From Bacteroidota bacterium (lineage in GTDB: Bacteria > Bacteroidota > Ignavibacteria > UBA10030): a stretch of DNA of 64,000 nt. Positions 7,472 to 15,594 of this stretch are shown here, piece after piece. The stretch is from contig JAKAJH010000002.1 in NCBI GenBank assembly GCA_021813905.1, positions 1-64,000 of the forward strand. Direction: 5' to 3'. Each line of letters begins with the position of its first letter. Positions within the stretch are counted from its first letter, which is position 1. The notes beneath the pieces were generated by a model. The model was not told the origin of the DNA, did not search any database, and saw only the letters and a program-made list of their open reading frames with translations. The position numbers and the translations under genes were made by a program.

Positions 7472-8629
7472 ATGTTCGCCCGACGGACACACTGGAACAC
7501 CCGGCCCAACGCCCTGACGACGCTGCTCGAAGAGAAGCAGCGCTGCGGCGAGACGGTCATCGATCTCACGCGCTCCAATCCCACCCGCTGCGGATTCTCC
7601 TATCTCCCTCCTGACGCCCTGGCCCCGCTGTCACAGGCAGCCGCCCGGCAGTACGAGCCGCACCCGCGCGGTCTGTTGACCGCACGCAAGGCCGTCGCCG
7701 CGCTGTATGCGGACAGCCGCATCCTTTCCCCCGCGGATGTGGTTCTCACAGCCTCCACGAGTGACGCGTATGCAATGCTCTTCCGTTTGTTGTGCGACTT
7801 CGGCGATGGGATCGCCGTGCCGCGACCCAGCTATCCATTGCTCGAATACCTGTGCGATCTTGCCGATGTAGAACCGATGCCGTACCGCCTTTCGCTCGAC
7901 GACGAATGGTCGCTCGACGTGGCTTCGGTCCTTCGGTGCATCGACGCCGGCGCACGCGCGGTGATCCTCGTGCATCCTAACAATCCCACCGGGACGTGGG
8001 TGCGTCCGGAGGATCTCGCGCAGATCAGCCGGCACGCCGCTCGCGAGGGTTGCGCTATCATTCGGGACGAGGTCTTTGCACCGTACACGTGGTCCGACCG
8101 CAGCGATCCGACGCATGGATACGATCGTGAAACGCCGGCGCTCACGTTTTCGCTGAATGGCCTGTCGAAATGGGTGGGACTTCCACAGCTGAAGCTCTCA
8201 TGGATCACACTGGCGGGTCCCGCATCGCTGCGCCGCGAAGCGCTTGAGCGACTGGACGTCATCGCGGACACGTTCCTTTCCGTCAATACGCCTGTCCAGG
8301 TAGCGTTGCCCGATCTTCTCCGGCTGGGACCCACCGCCCACGCGGCCATTCGCGAGCGCATTCTCCGGAATCTTGGTGCCGTGCGGACCGCATGCCGCAA
8401 TACGGCCGCGACGCTCCTTCCCGCCGACGCGGGGTGGTACGCCATGCTGCGTCTCCCCCGCACGAAGACAGATGACGAATGGGCCATGCACGTGCTTCAA
8501 CACGCAAACGTGCTGGTCTATCCCGGACATTTCTTTGATGCGGACGATGATGCGCTCATGGTCATCAGTCTCCTTCCCCCAAAGCGGGAAATAACCGACG
8601 GTATCTCCGCGCTGCTTCAGCAATTATGA
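7472..8629 (+). CDS. PLP-dependent class I/II aminotransferase
   Basis: This 385-residue fold-type I enzyme shows NPTG (171-174), the Asp of DEVF (199) that pairs with the pyridine nitrogen, and the Schiff-base lysine in LSKWVG (about 233). It should transfer an amino group between an amino acid and a 2-oxo acid in the cytoplasm. The substrate cannot be told from sequence; the closest look is to aspartate/alanine/aromatic-type class I enzymes. It begins 30 bp after typA without a clear ribosome-binding site, so co-transcription with typA is likely. A perfect AT-rich hairpin lies downstream at 8655-8678. Confidence 0.88.
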   Translation: MFARRTHWNTRPNALTTLLEEKQRCGETVIDLTRSNPTRCGFSYLPPDALAPLSQAAARQYEPHPRGLLTARKAVAALYADSRILSPADVVLTASTSDAYAMLFRLLCDFGDGIAVPRPSYPLLEYLCDLADVEPMPYRLSLDDEWSLDVASVLRCIDAGARAVILVHPNNPTGTWVRPEDLAQISRHAAREGCAIIRDEVFAPYTWSDRSDPTHGYDRETPALTFSLNGLSKWVGLPQLKLSWITLAGPASLRREALERLDVIADTFLSVNTPVQVALPDLLRLGPTAHAAIRERILRNLGAVRTACRNTAATLLPADAGWYAMLRLPRTKTDDEWAMHVLQHANVLVYPGHFFDADDDALMVISLLPPKREITDGISALLQQL

Positions 8630-8654
8630 CATTTCGCACCGTTTGCCAGGACGC

Positions 8655-8678
8655 TGCAATTAACAAAATTTAATTGCA
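8655..8678 (+). terminator. Perfect AT-rich hairpin after the aminotransferase gene
   Basis: TGCAATTAA (8655-8663) and TTAATTGCA (8670-8678) form a 9-bp stem with a CAAAAT loop. No T-run follows, so it may be a weak terminator, a 3'-end stabiliser or a protein-binding palindrome. Confidence 0.4.
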
Positions 8679-8780
8679 CCCGCCTTGCTTCTCCCTTCGC
8701 GGTTGGCTAACATGCCCGCAACAGTCATGAGGTCGTTCGACAATCGGTCTGTCACAACACATTTCAGAGGAGAATCTGCC

Positions 8781-9098
8781 ATGAAGAAACTTTTGCTCGT
8801 TCTCACGCTTGCGTTCGCCGTGGTCGCCGGACCGGCATTGCTCGCTCAGGAAAAACCTGCCGAGAAGAAGCCGGAAGCGGAAAAGAAGACGGAGAAGATG
8901 GAGAAGAAAGCAAAGAAAGCCGAGATGAAGGCGAAGAAGGCTGAAAGGAAAGCGAAGAAGGCCGAGAAGAAAGTGAAGAAGGCCGAACTGAAGACGAAAG
9001 AGGCAAAGAAGGCGGTAAAGGAAGAGAAGAAGGAACTGAAGGAAGAAAAGAAAGAAATGAAGGAAGAGAAGAAAGAGCTGAAAGAAGAGAAGAAGTAA
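8781..9098 (+). CDS. Small secreted Lys/Glu-rich helical protein
   Basis: This 105-residue protein has a clean signal peptide (residues about 1-21, ending Leu-Leu-Ala-Gln). The mature part is composed almost only of Lys, Glu and Ala with a few Met, Leu and Thr. It falls into two blocks: units like KKAE repeated about every 4-7 residues (about 27-75), then EEKKELK/EEKKEMK units of seven residues (about 76-105). Alternating i/i+4 Lys-Glu pairs predict a single long charged alpha-helix. A good AGAGGAGA site precedes ATG 8781; the frame upstream is non-coding. A periplasmic spacer, cell-wall or nucleic-acid-binding role is possible; nothing decides between these. Confidence 0.75.
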   Translation: MKKLLLVLTLAFAVVAGPALLAQEKPAEKKPEAEKKTEKMEKKAKKAEMKAKKAERKAKKAEKKVKKAELKTKEAKKAVKEEKKELKEEKKEMKEEKKELKEEKK

Positions 9099-9123
9099 TT
9101 CTCTGCGATTTCAGGACGTTCAG

Positions 9124-9159
9124 AACGGCGAGGGCTTCGGTTCTCGCCGTTTCTTTTTG
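9124..9159 (+). terminator. Rho-independent terminator between convergent genes
   Basis: The stem AACGGCGAG/CTCGCCGTT with a GC-rich loop is followed by TTCTTTTTG. It ends the Lys/Glu-rich gene and faces the end of the K+ channel gene 11 bp further on. Confidence 0.8.
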
Positions 9160-9170
9160 TCCCGCGTCGA

Positions 9171-10175
9171 TCAGGCCCCGGACAGCGTCGCCCGCAACGC
9201 GGTGACCCGCTCGGCGGTTCCGATCACGATGAGGATGTCGCCGCCTCCGATGATCGTATCGGGCGGCGGATTGAAGAGGTACTGCCCCGACTCGTCGCCG
9301 CGTTTCATCGAGACCAGAACGACTCCCGCCGCGGAGATCTCTTCGCACTCGCTGATCCTCTTTCCGATGCACGGCGAATGTTCCGCCACGCGAGCCTGAT
9401 CGACCCGCAGGGCGGCATCATCCCGGAGCATCGTGTCGAGAAAGGTTGTCGTTTCCGGCCGGACGAGTTCCGACGCCATGCGTAACCCGCCGATATAGCT
9501 GGCCGAGACGGCAGCATCGGCGCCGCTGCGCAGAAACTTCTCGCGGACCGCTACGTCGTCCAGCTTTGCGATGATCCGAAGATTCGGATTCAAGCCCCGC
9601 GCGGTAATAACCACAAACAGATTGTCCTTGTCCTCCGGAAGCGATGTGATGAGTCCCGCCGCCCGGTCAATGCCGGCTTCCTGCAGAACGCGGTCGTCCG
9701 AGGCTTCGCCCGCGATCGCGGGAATCTCCCGCAAGATCAGATCCTGCACCTTCTTTACGTCCTTTTCCACCACCACAACCTTCCGTTTCGTCCGGACGAG
9801 CTCATCGAGCACATAACACCCGTTCCTGCCCGCGCCACAAATGATGTAGTGGTTCGTCATTCGTTTGACTGAACGCTCCATCTTGCGTCTCCTCAGAATT
9901 CCCGCAATCCCGCCCTCAACGACGAATTGCGTCACTTCAGAGATCCCGTAGAGGATGATCCCCATTCCTCCAAGGATCAGAAAGATCGTAAACGCCCGGC
10001 CCGGCATGGAAAGCGGATGCGTCTCACCGTATCCCACCGTCGCGAGCGTGATGACCGACATGTAGAGCGCATCGAAGAATGACCAGCCTTCGATCAGGTG
10101 ATAGCCGAGCGTGCCTGCGAGCAGGATCAAGACCAGCAGGCCGACAATCTGAAGGCCATGTCGGGCTGAGCTCAT
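9171..10175 (-). CDS. Two-TM potassium channel with RCK (TrkA-N/TrkA-C) domains
   Basis: This 334-residue membrane protein has TM1 (about 8-25), a pore loop with the K+ selectivity filter TVGYGE (46-51) and TM2 (about 60-80). A Rossmann RCK/TrkA-N domain follows, with the nucleotide motif GAGRNG (114-119), then a TrkA-C domain (about 250-330). The architecture is that of MthK/GsuK-type ligand-gated K+ channels, whose RCK rings bind Ca2+, nucleotides or c-di-AMP. Its start overlaps the stop of the upstream Lon-like protease by 4 bp, implying translational coupling. It may belong functionally with the osmotic genes at 44-54 kb; that is inference. Confidence 0.92.
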   Translation of the reverse strand: MSSARHGLQIVGLLVLILLAGTLGYHLIEGWSFFDALYMSVITLATVGYGETHPLSMPGRAFTIFLILGGMGIILYGISEVTQFVVEGGIAGILRRRKMERSVKRMTNHYIICGAGRNGCYVLDELVRTKRKVVVVEKDVKKVQDLILREIPAIAGEASDDRVLQEAGIDRAAGLITSLPEDKDNLFVVITARGLNPNLRIIAKLDDVAVREKFLRSGADAAVSASYIGGLRMASELVRPETTTFLDTMLRDDAALRVDQARVAEHSPCIGKRISECEEISAAGVVLVSMKRGDESGQYLFNPPPDTIIGGGDILIVIGTAERVTALRATLSGA

Positions 10176-12661
10176 TGCGCCACGGCTCCGCCGTCAGTGA
10201 TCGGCCCGCGTTCGAACATGCGCCATTCCGTCGCGAACCGTCGCAGTTTCTCATCGGCCCGCGCACAGACCGTTCCCGGCTCGAAAGCCATGCCCCTCTG
10301 CAAGCCCGACTTCACGCCGGTCAGGATCTCGATGCCGTCATCGATCGTCCGCACGGCATAGATGCGGAATTTCCCCCGGCGCACAGCGTCGTACACATCT
10401 TCGCGCAGCATCAGGTCGGGAACGTTCTGCCGTGGAATGATCACGCCCTGCGATCCGGTGAGTCCGCGCGCGTTGCAGATGTCGTAGAATCCTTCAATTT
10501 TCAGATTCACGCCGCCGATCGGCTGTACCTCACCCTTCTGGTTGACCGACCCCGTCACGGCGATATCCTGACGGATGGGAACATCCGCAAGACTCGAAAG
10601 AATCGCATAAATCTCGGTCGACGACGCGCTGTCGCCGTCCACACCGCCGTAGGACTGCTCAAAGGTGATGCTGGCATCCATGACAAGCGGCTTGTCCTGG
10701 GCGAAACGGCTGCGGAAGAACCCGCCCAGGATTGCGACGCCTTTCGTATGCGTCGGACCACTCAACTCCGCCTCGCGTTCGATGTTGATGACGCCGCTGC
10801 GCCCGACCGCCGTACGTGCCGTGATCCGGGCCGGCTTGCCGAATTCGTGCTCGCCGATGGCGTACACGGACAGTCCGTTCACCTGTCCCACCACCGCTCC
10901 GCTCGTGTCGATCATGATCGATCCCGTCTCGATCATCTCCTGGAGCTTGTCCTCCACCAGTTGCATCCGGTAGATCCGCTCGGCGATGGCCTTCTCCACG
11001 TGGTCGCCGGTCACGACCGCCGAACGCCGTTTGCCGGCCCAGTAGTTCGCCTCCCGTGCCACATCGGCAATCACGTTGAAGCGCGTGGAGATCTTGCGCT
11101 GATTGCCGGCCAGCCGGACGCCGAACTCGATGATCTGTGCGAGCGCCGTCGCGTCGAACGGCCGCAGCTTCTCGTCGTCGCACACCATCTTCACGAACCG
11201 GACGTACTGGGTGACCGCGGTTGCGCTCTTCGGCATCTCGAAGTCGAAATCCGCGCGGACTTTGAAGATCTTTTTGAAGTCGTCGTCACGGGCGTACAGC
11301 ATGTGGTACACTTCTGAATCACCGATCATGATGACCTTGACGTTGATCGGGATCGGTTCGGGTTTCATGCCGGTCGCCGGGATGCCGACGGCAGTCTCAT
11401 ACGTCTGGATATCGACCAGGCCGGTCCGGAGCGAGCGCTTCAGATCCTGCCACACGCCCGGCTCGATGAGTGTGTCCAGTGCGTTCAGCACCAGATAGCC
11501 CCCGTCGGCCTGCAGCAGAGAGCCCGCCTTGATCAGCGTGAAATCGGTCCGCCACACGCCTCCTTTGTCCCACTGGCGCTCGACCGTGCCGAAGATATTT
11601 TTATACTTCGGGTTGGTTTCGATGATGATCGGTACGTGCGGCGTGTCGGCGTTATCCACGAGCACATTCACTTTGAATTCGATGAAATCGTCCGCCGCCG
11701 CCTCTTCCTCGCCGTCATCCTGGGGGGTCTGGATCTGCGATTTCCGGAACCGATCCAGGTTGGCCGCGATGTGAGCCCGCGCGTCGTCCAGGTACTGGTG
11801 GATCCTTGGATGATCATACGTCGCCCGCACGACGCGAAGCACTTCGTCCACCGTCGGCATGACTATTTGCTCTTCCAGCTCCCGGAGCGACTGCTGCACC
11901 TTCTTCTCAATGTTCCGCAGTTCCCGGAATACCGTACCCATCTGCTTTTCCATCTCCCCCAACTCCACGCGCAGCGCATCGAACTGCTCGTGCGTCATTT
12001 CCCCTTTCTGCACGAGCTGGTCCACCTGCTCGAGCGGCGTCGGATTGCCGCCGATCAACGGCACAATCTCCGGTCGCGTCACCGGACCAACCTGCACCTG
12101 AATGAGGTCCAACCCCCGCTCCTTGACCCGACGCTCGAAATCCTGCAACAGGCTGCGCTGGCGGTCCTGGAAATGCTGCATCGTGTTCTTACGGGCCTGC
12201 TGGTACCGCTGGCCTTCGTAGACGGCGGGAATGTCACGCAGCAGGTCGGCAAGGACCGTTTCCATATCCTGCCGGAACGCGCGTCCCTGTCCCGCCGGCA
12301 CGGCAATGGCGGTCGGCGTGTCTGGATTCTTGAAGTTGAAGACGTAGACGTGATCGAGCGCTTCCCCCCGTTTCTGCTCGAACTCCTGGAGCATCCGCTT
12401 GATCGTCGTCGTACGGCCGGTACCGGACAGTCCGCTCACAAAGATGTTGTAGCCGAAATGGTTCATTTCGAGGCCGACGCGGAGGGATCGCAAGGCGCGT
12501 TCCTGACCGATGATCTCCCGGGACGGTTTCACATCGCTCGTCGTGCGAACGCCGAGCGACTTGGGGTCGCATTGCCAGCGGAGCTGCTTCAACGGTACGG
12601 AAGGATGGACGGAGGCCCGTTTGATCGGCGGGTCGGATTTGCGTGGTCGTGTTCGCTTCAT
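10172..12661 (-). CDS. Lon-related ATP-dependent protease (S16 family, LonB/COG1067 type)
   Basis: This 829-residue protein has an N-terminal AAA ATPase part with Walker A GLSGTGRTTT (about 77-86), a long insertion with helical, coiled-coil-like segments (about 160-330), and a C-terminal Lon protease domain. The catalytic dyad is Ser in GDSASS (about 673) and Lys in VNLKIEG (about 718). It lacks the N-terminal substrate domain of classical Lon, which is encoded separately at 23436. The start chosen is ATG 12661, which follows a predicted promoter; the frame remains open for 183 nt upstream without support. It is co-transcribed with the K+ channel through a 4-bp overlap. Confidence 0.9.
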   Translation of the reverse strand: MKRTRPRKSDPPIKRASVHPSVPLKQLRWQCDPKSLGVRTTSDVKPSREIIGQERALRSLRVGLEMNHFGYNIFVSGLSGTGRTTTIKRMLQEFEQKRGEALDHVYVFNFKNPDTPTAIAVPAGQGRAFRQDMETVLADLLRDIPAVYEGQRYQQARKNTMQHFQDRQRSLLQDFERRVKERGLDLIQVQVGPVTRPEIVPLIGGNPTPLEQVDQLVQKGEMTHEQFDALRVELGEMEKQMGTVFRELRNIEKKVQQSLRELEEQIVMPTVDEVLRVVRATYDHPRIHQYLDDARAHIAANLDRFRKSQIQTPQDDGEEEAAADDFIEFKVNVLVDNADTPHVPIIIETNPKYKNIFGTVERQWDKGGVWRTDFTLIKAGSLLQADGGYLVLNALDTLIEPGVWQDLKRSLRTGLVDIQTYETAVGIPATGMKPEPIPINVKVIMIGDSEVYHMLYARDDDFKKIFKVRADFDFEMPKSATAVTQYVRFVKMVCDDEKLRPFDATALAQIIEFGVRLAGNQRKISTRFNVIADVAREANYWAGKRRSAVVTGDHVEKAIAERIYRMQLVEDKLQEMIETGSIMIDTSGAVVGQVNGLSVYAIGEHEFGKPARITARTAVGRSGVINIEREAELSGPTHTKGVAILGGFFRSRFAQDKPLVMDASITFEQSYGGVDGDSASSTEIYAILSSLADVPIRQDIAVTGSVNQKGEVQPIGGVNLKIEGFYDICNARGLTGSQGVIIPRQNVPDLMLREDVYDAVRRGKFRIYAVRTIDDGIEILTGVKSGLQRGMAFEPGTVCARADEKLRRFATEWRMFERGPITDGGAVAQ

Positions 12662-12736
12662 GGGTAGACGTTGTCCGTGCGGATCTGGCCGTTCCCCGGC
12701 GGCCAGGGTTGGGTGCCGCCATTTGACGACTGCACG

Positions 12737-12765
12737 ATGGTACGCAAAAGAGGCGCGAGTGTCAA
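12737..12765 (-). promoter_or_regulatory. Predicted promoter of the Lon-related protease / K+ channel operon
   Basis: On the minus strand, TTGACA (12765-12760), exactly 17 bp, then TACCAT (12742-12737). It lies 76 bp upstream of ATG 12661. Confidence 0.55.
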
Positions 12766-12783
12766 CGCGGGAGAAAACGCGAA

Positions 12784-12806
12784 CGCCCGGAGGAGCTCTC
12801 CGGGCG
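12784..12806 (-). terminator. Hairpin terminator downstream of dnaA
   Basis: A perfect 9-bp GC-rich stem, CGCCCGGAG/CTCCGGGCG, followed on the minus strand by TTCGCGTTTTC. It sits 31 bp after the dnaA stop codon. Confidence 0.65.
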
Positions 12807-12836
12807 CGCACGATGCACACACTCAGCGAAACGATG

Positions 12837-14267
12837 TCACGCATTCATCGTGATGCGCTTCCGGAGACGCTCCAGTTGCTGGCGGAAGGCGTCGTCCCGC
12901 TTCGCATTCTCCTCCACCGCCTGACAGGCGTGGATGACCGTGCTGTGATCCCGCCCGCCGAAATGGAGGCCGATCGTCTTCAGCGAGGAATTGGTCAGTT
13001 CCTTGGCAAGGAACATGGCCGTCTGCCGCGCAACGACCACTTCCTGCTTCCGCGTCTTCGCGCGGACGAGGTCAACGGGAAGGTCGTAGTACTCGCACAC
13101 CTTCCGCTGGATTTCTTCGATCGTGAGCGGCGCGCGGAGTTCGTGTACAACGATGCGCAGCACATCTTTCGCAAGATCGATCGTCAGCTCGCGGCTCTCC
13201 AGCGATGCGCGGGCCAGCATGCTGATCAGGCAGCCTTCCAGCTCGCGAATATTGTTCGTCACATTGGCCGCAATGAATTCGAGCACGTCCTGGGGCAATT
13301 CGAGGCCGTTTTCCTGGCTCTTCTTCTGCAGGATCGCAATGCGGGTTTCCAGATCGGGGGCCTGGATGTCGGCCGTCAGACCGCACTGGAAACGGGAAAT
13401 GAGCCGGTCGTCAAGTCCTTTGAGTTCTTTCGGCGGCACGTCCGACGAGAGGACGATCTGTTTCCCCATCTGCTGCAGCGCGTTGAAGGTGTGAAAGAAA
13501 TTGTCCTGCGTCTTTTCCTTGCCGGCGAAGAACTGGATGTCGTCGACGATCAGCAGATCCATGCTCCGATAGAACTGCGAGAATTCTGCCAGCGTATCGG
13601 ACTGGATCGCCTCGACGAAGTCCACAGTAAACTTCTCGCTCGACACGTAGATGACCCGTTTGGCCTTGCCGGTCGCCAGGGCATGGTTGCCAAGCGCGTG
13701 CATCAGATGCGTCTTGCCGAGGCCGGTGCCGCCGTAGACCACGAGCGGATTGAACGAAGTGCCGCCGGGGTTATTCGCCACGGCCATGGCTGCAGCACGC
13801 GCCAGTTGGTTGCAGTCGCCTTTGATGAAGTTGTCGAAGGTGTACCGCGGATTCAGGTTGTCCCGCACCGCGAGCATATTCTCGGACCGAAGCGCGACGT
13901 GCGGAGCAAACGGACGGTGCTGCTCGACGGCTTGCGGGGGGGCAATTTCGGGTGCTGCCGAGGCCGGCTCGGGATTGTCCGCGCTGATCGCATAGAAGAG
14001 GCGGGCATCTTCGCCAAGGACGGCCATGATGGTATCCCGGATCAACGCGTTGTAATGCTCCTCGAGCCAGTCATAGAAGAACTGGCTGGGCACCTGGATG
14101 GTGAGGTCCTTCCCTGCCAGCCGCACCGGTGTGACCGGCTGGAACCACGTTTTGAAGCTGAGGGTCGAAACCTGATCTTTCAGGATGTTCAGGCATTGCT
14201 GCCAGACCTCAGATGCCGTGCGTGCGGGAATGATCGTGTGCTCGGAAACCGGGAGTGGGAGTGTCAT
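12837..14267 (-). CDS. dnaA: Chromosomal replication initiator DnaA
   Basis: This 476-residue DnaA has domain I (about 17-90), a short linker, the AAA+ domain III with Walker A GGTGLGKT (179-186) and Walker B LLIVDDIQF, and the DNA-binding domain IV with the signature GGRDHSTVIHA (about 440-450). It binds DnaA boxes at oriC, opens the duplex and loads the replicative helicase. It is transcribed away from the 495-bp non-coding gap (14268-14762) that carries DnaA boxes, divergently from rpmH. Boxes lying just upstream of its start suggest autoregulation. Confidence 0.98.
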   Translation of the reverse strand: MTLPLPVSEHTIIPARTASEVWQQCLNILKDQVSTLSFKTWFQPVTPVRLAGKDLTIQVPSQFFYDWLEEHYNALIRDTIMAVLGEDARLFYAISADNPEPASAAPEIAPPQAVEQHRPFAPHVALRSENMLAVRDNLNPRYTFDNFIKGDCNQLARAAAMAVANNPGGTSFNPLVVYGGTGLGKTHLMHALGNHALATGKAKRVIYVSSEKFTVDFVEAIQSDTLAEFSQFYRSMDLLIVDDIQFFAGKEKTQDNFFHTFNALQQMGKQIVLSSDVPPKELKGLDDRLISRFQCGLTADIQAPDLETRIAILQKKSQENGLELPQDVLEFIAANVTNNIRELEGCLISMLARASLESRELTIDLAKDVLRIVVHELRAPLTIEEIQRKVCEYYDLPVDLVRAKTRKQEVVVARQTAMFLAKELTNSSLKTIGLHFGGRDHSTVIHACQAVEENAKRDDAFRQQLERLRKRITMNA

Positions 14268-14640
14268 GTTGATCGGAGAAACGCGTCAGGGGTTCGTAAC
14301 AAGAACGCACAACTTATTCACAAACTTCCGCACAAAGCCGTTCGATCGAACTTCAATCGTGGACGGCGTTCACTGCGTACTTCACTTGAGTATCCGGTCC
14401 GAACTGCTTGCGGGGGCTTGATGAACTTTCCTCTGTGCACACCGTTATCAACATTCACACACAGAGGCAAAACCAACAATCAGAGCGGACGATTCAGCAC
14501 CTCCCGCCTGGAACGCAAGCTTATCCACACGTTGTCAACAGCCCGCAAGGCGTTCCAAAAGGGGGCGTGTATTATAACACCGATCCATCGAGTTTGCAAG
14601 AGGAATTATTACAATGACACGGGATAGTGAACGCTGCATG
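14268..14640. other. Predicted chromosomal replication origin (oriC) with DnaA boxes
   Basis: The dnaA-rpmH gap has no gene but several DnaA-box-like 9-mers on the plus strand: TTATTCACA (14314-14322), TTATCAACA (14445-14453), a perfect TTATCCACA (14521-14529) and TTGTCAACA (14532-14540), plus the palindromic CTGTGCACA (14433-14441). A 12-bp perfect palindrome, GTTCGATCGAAC, lies at 14340-14351. The stretch after the last boxes (14560-14625) is relatively AT-rich and could be the unwinding element. Genes diverge on both sides, as at most bacterial origins. Confidence 0.8.
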
Positions 14641-14699
14641 CGAGGCTCGGGCCCGTGTGCAGTTTTGGGAGAAGGTGAGCGATGAGCCTTGTATCGCCG

Positions 14700-14721
14700 G
14701 AACAATTTTCGTAAATTGTTC
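14700..14721. promoter_or_regulatory. Perfect inverted repeat just upstream of the rpmH promoter
   Basis: GAACAATTT (14700-14708), TCGT, AAATTGTTC (14713-14721). It ends 2 bp before the predicted -35 box of rpmH and looks like a repressor or activator operator. Confidence 0.55.
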
Positions 14722-14723
14722 TA

Positions 14724-14752
14724 TTGACTCGCGTATCGTGAACCTTTATCTG
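14724..14752 (+). promoter_or_regulatory. Predicted rpmH-rnpA promoter
   Basis: TTGACT (14724-14729), 17 bp, TATCTG (14747-14752). The predicted start near 14759 leaves a leader of only a few bases before the rpmH ATG (14763). Confidence 0.45.
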
Positions 14753-14762
14753 GATAGTGTGC

Positions 14763-14909
14763 ATGAAACGGACGTATCAGCCCCACCGACGGAAACGTCG
14801 CAACACCCACGGATTCCGCGCCCGCATGGCCACCAAGAACGGCCGCAAGGTACTCAACCGGCGCCGCAAGGCAGGCCGCAAGCGACTGACCGTCAGCGAC
14901 AACCGGTAG
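14763..14909 (+). CDS. rpmH: 50S ribosomal protein L34
   Basis: This 48-residue, very basic protein starts [18 protein letters not shown] and contains the invariant L34 block [11 protein letters not shown] followed by [12 protein letters not shown]34 is part of the large ribosomal subunit. It lies directly before rnpA, the conserved order at bacterial origins. No Shine-Dalgarno sequence is evident and the predicted transcription start is only a few bases upstream, so initiation may be nearly leaderless. Confidence 0.97.
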   Translation: MKRTYQPHRRKRRNTHGFRARMATKNGRKVLNRRRKAGRKRLTVSDNR

Positions 14910-14932
14910 AACGCCGCACGCGCGGCGAACAA

Positions 14933-15346
14933 ATGCTCATGCGTCAGTCGCTGCGCCGATCGAATATCCTCCGCGGATATCGCTCCTTCTCAACCGTCAT
15001 TTCGCACGGCGCTCTGCTTGTGGAGCGGCCGGTCCGGTTCTATTACATCCTGGAAGAATCGTCCGATCCGAGGCTCCGGATCGGATTCGCCGTCGCCCGT
15101 GGCGTGAAAGGCGCGGTGCACCGCAACCGCATTAAACGGGTGCTTCGCGAAGCGGTGCGATTGCATCGGCAGACGCTTGACGCCGATCTTCGACTTCAGC
15201 GCCGAACACTTCGGGCGGTCGCGCTCTTTACTCCTTCCGGTCCGTCATCGTCGCCCCCCAACCGCGTGAACCTCGCCACGGTGGAAGCAGCGATCGCCCA
15301 ACTCCTGACACGGATCGATCATCAACTGGCGAACCCGAAATCATGA
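14933..15346 (+). CDS. rnpA: Ribonuclease P protein component
   Basis: This 137-residue basic protein (RnpA) assists the catalytic RNase P RNA in 5' maturation of tRNAs. The family signature [11 protein letters not shown] is present at about residues 64-74. ATG 14933 follows the rpmH stop by 23 bp; ATG 14939 is an alternative. The upstream part of the open frame lies inside rpmH and the origin and is not coding. The stop overlaps the yidD start by 4 bp. Confidence 0.95.
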   Translation: MLMRQSLRRSNILRGYRSFSTVISHGALLVERPVRFYYILEESSDPRLRIGFAVARGVKGAVHRNRIKRVLREAVRLHRQTLDADLRLQRRTLRAVALFTPSGPSSSPPNRVNLATVEAAIAQLLTRIDHQLANPKS

Positions 15347-15558
15347 GAAAGGTCTTCGTCATTCTGATCCGCGGCTACCAGATGTTGATTTCCCCTCTGC
15401 TGCCGTTCAATCAATGCCGATTCTACCCGACCTGCTCCCAATACACCATTGAGGCCGTGGAGAAACATGGCACGTTGCGAGGCTTGTGGCTTGGCGCCAA
15501 GCGGATCTCCCGGTGCCATCCCTATTCCAATTCCAGCGGCTATGACCCGGTGCCATAG
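15343..15558 (+). CDS. yidD: Membrane protein insertion efficiency factor YidD
   Basis: This 71-residue protein of the YidD/haemolytic family helps YidC-dependent membrane insertion. It shows the family pattern [19 protein letters not shown] and [14 protein letters not shown], with three conserved cysteines. It overlaps rnpA by 4 bp (ATGA) and precedes yidC by 36 bp, the classic rpmH-rnpA-yidD-yidC order. Confidence 0.96.
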   Translation: MRKVFVILIRGYQMLISPLLPFNQCRFYPTCSQYTIEAVEKHGTLRGLWLGAKRISRCHPYSNSSGYDPVP

Positions 15559-15594
15559 CCGGTAATCGATCACTGTTCACGACTGGTACTTTGT

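Noticed and set aside
10079-11317. 412-codon plus-strand frame near 10-11 kb
   Set aside because: Complement frame of the Lon-like protease, which has a complete catalytic dyad and Walker motif.
14340-14351. GTTCGATCGAAC as a parS or LexA site
   Set aside because: It lacks the CACGTG core of parS and does not match the CTGT or GAAC-N4-GTTC forms of LexA boxes well enough.
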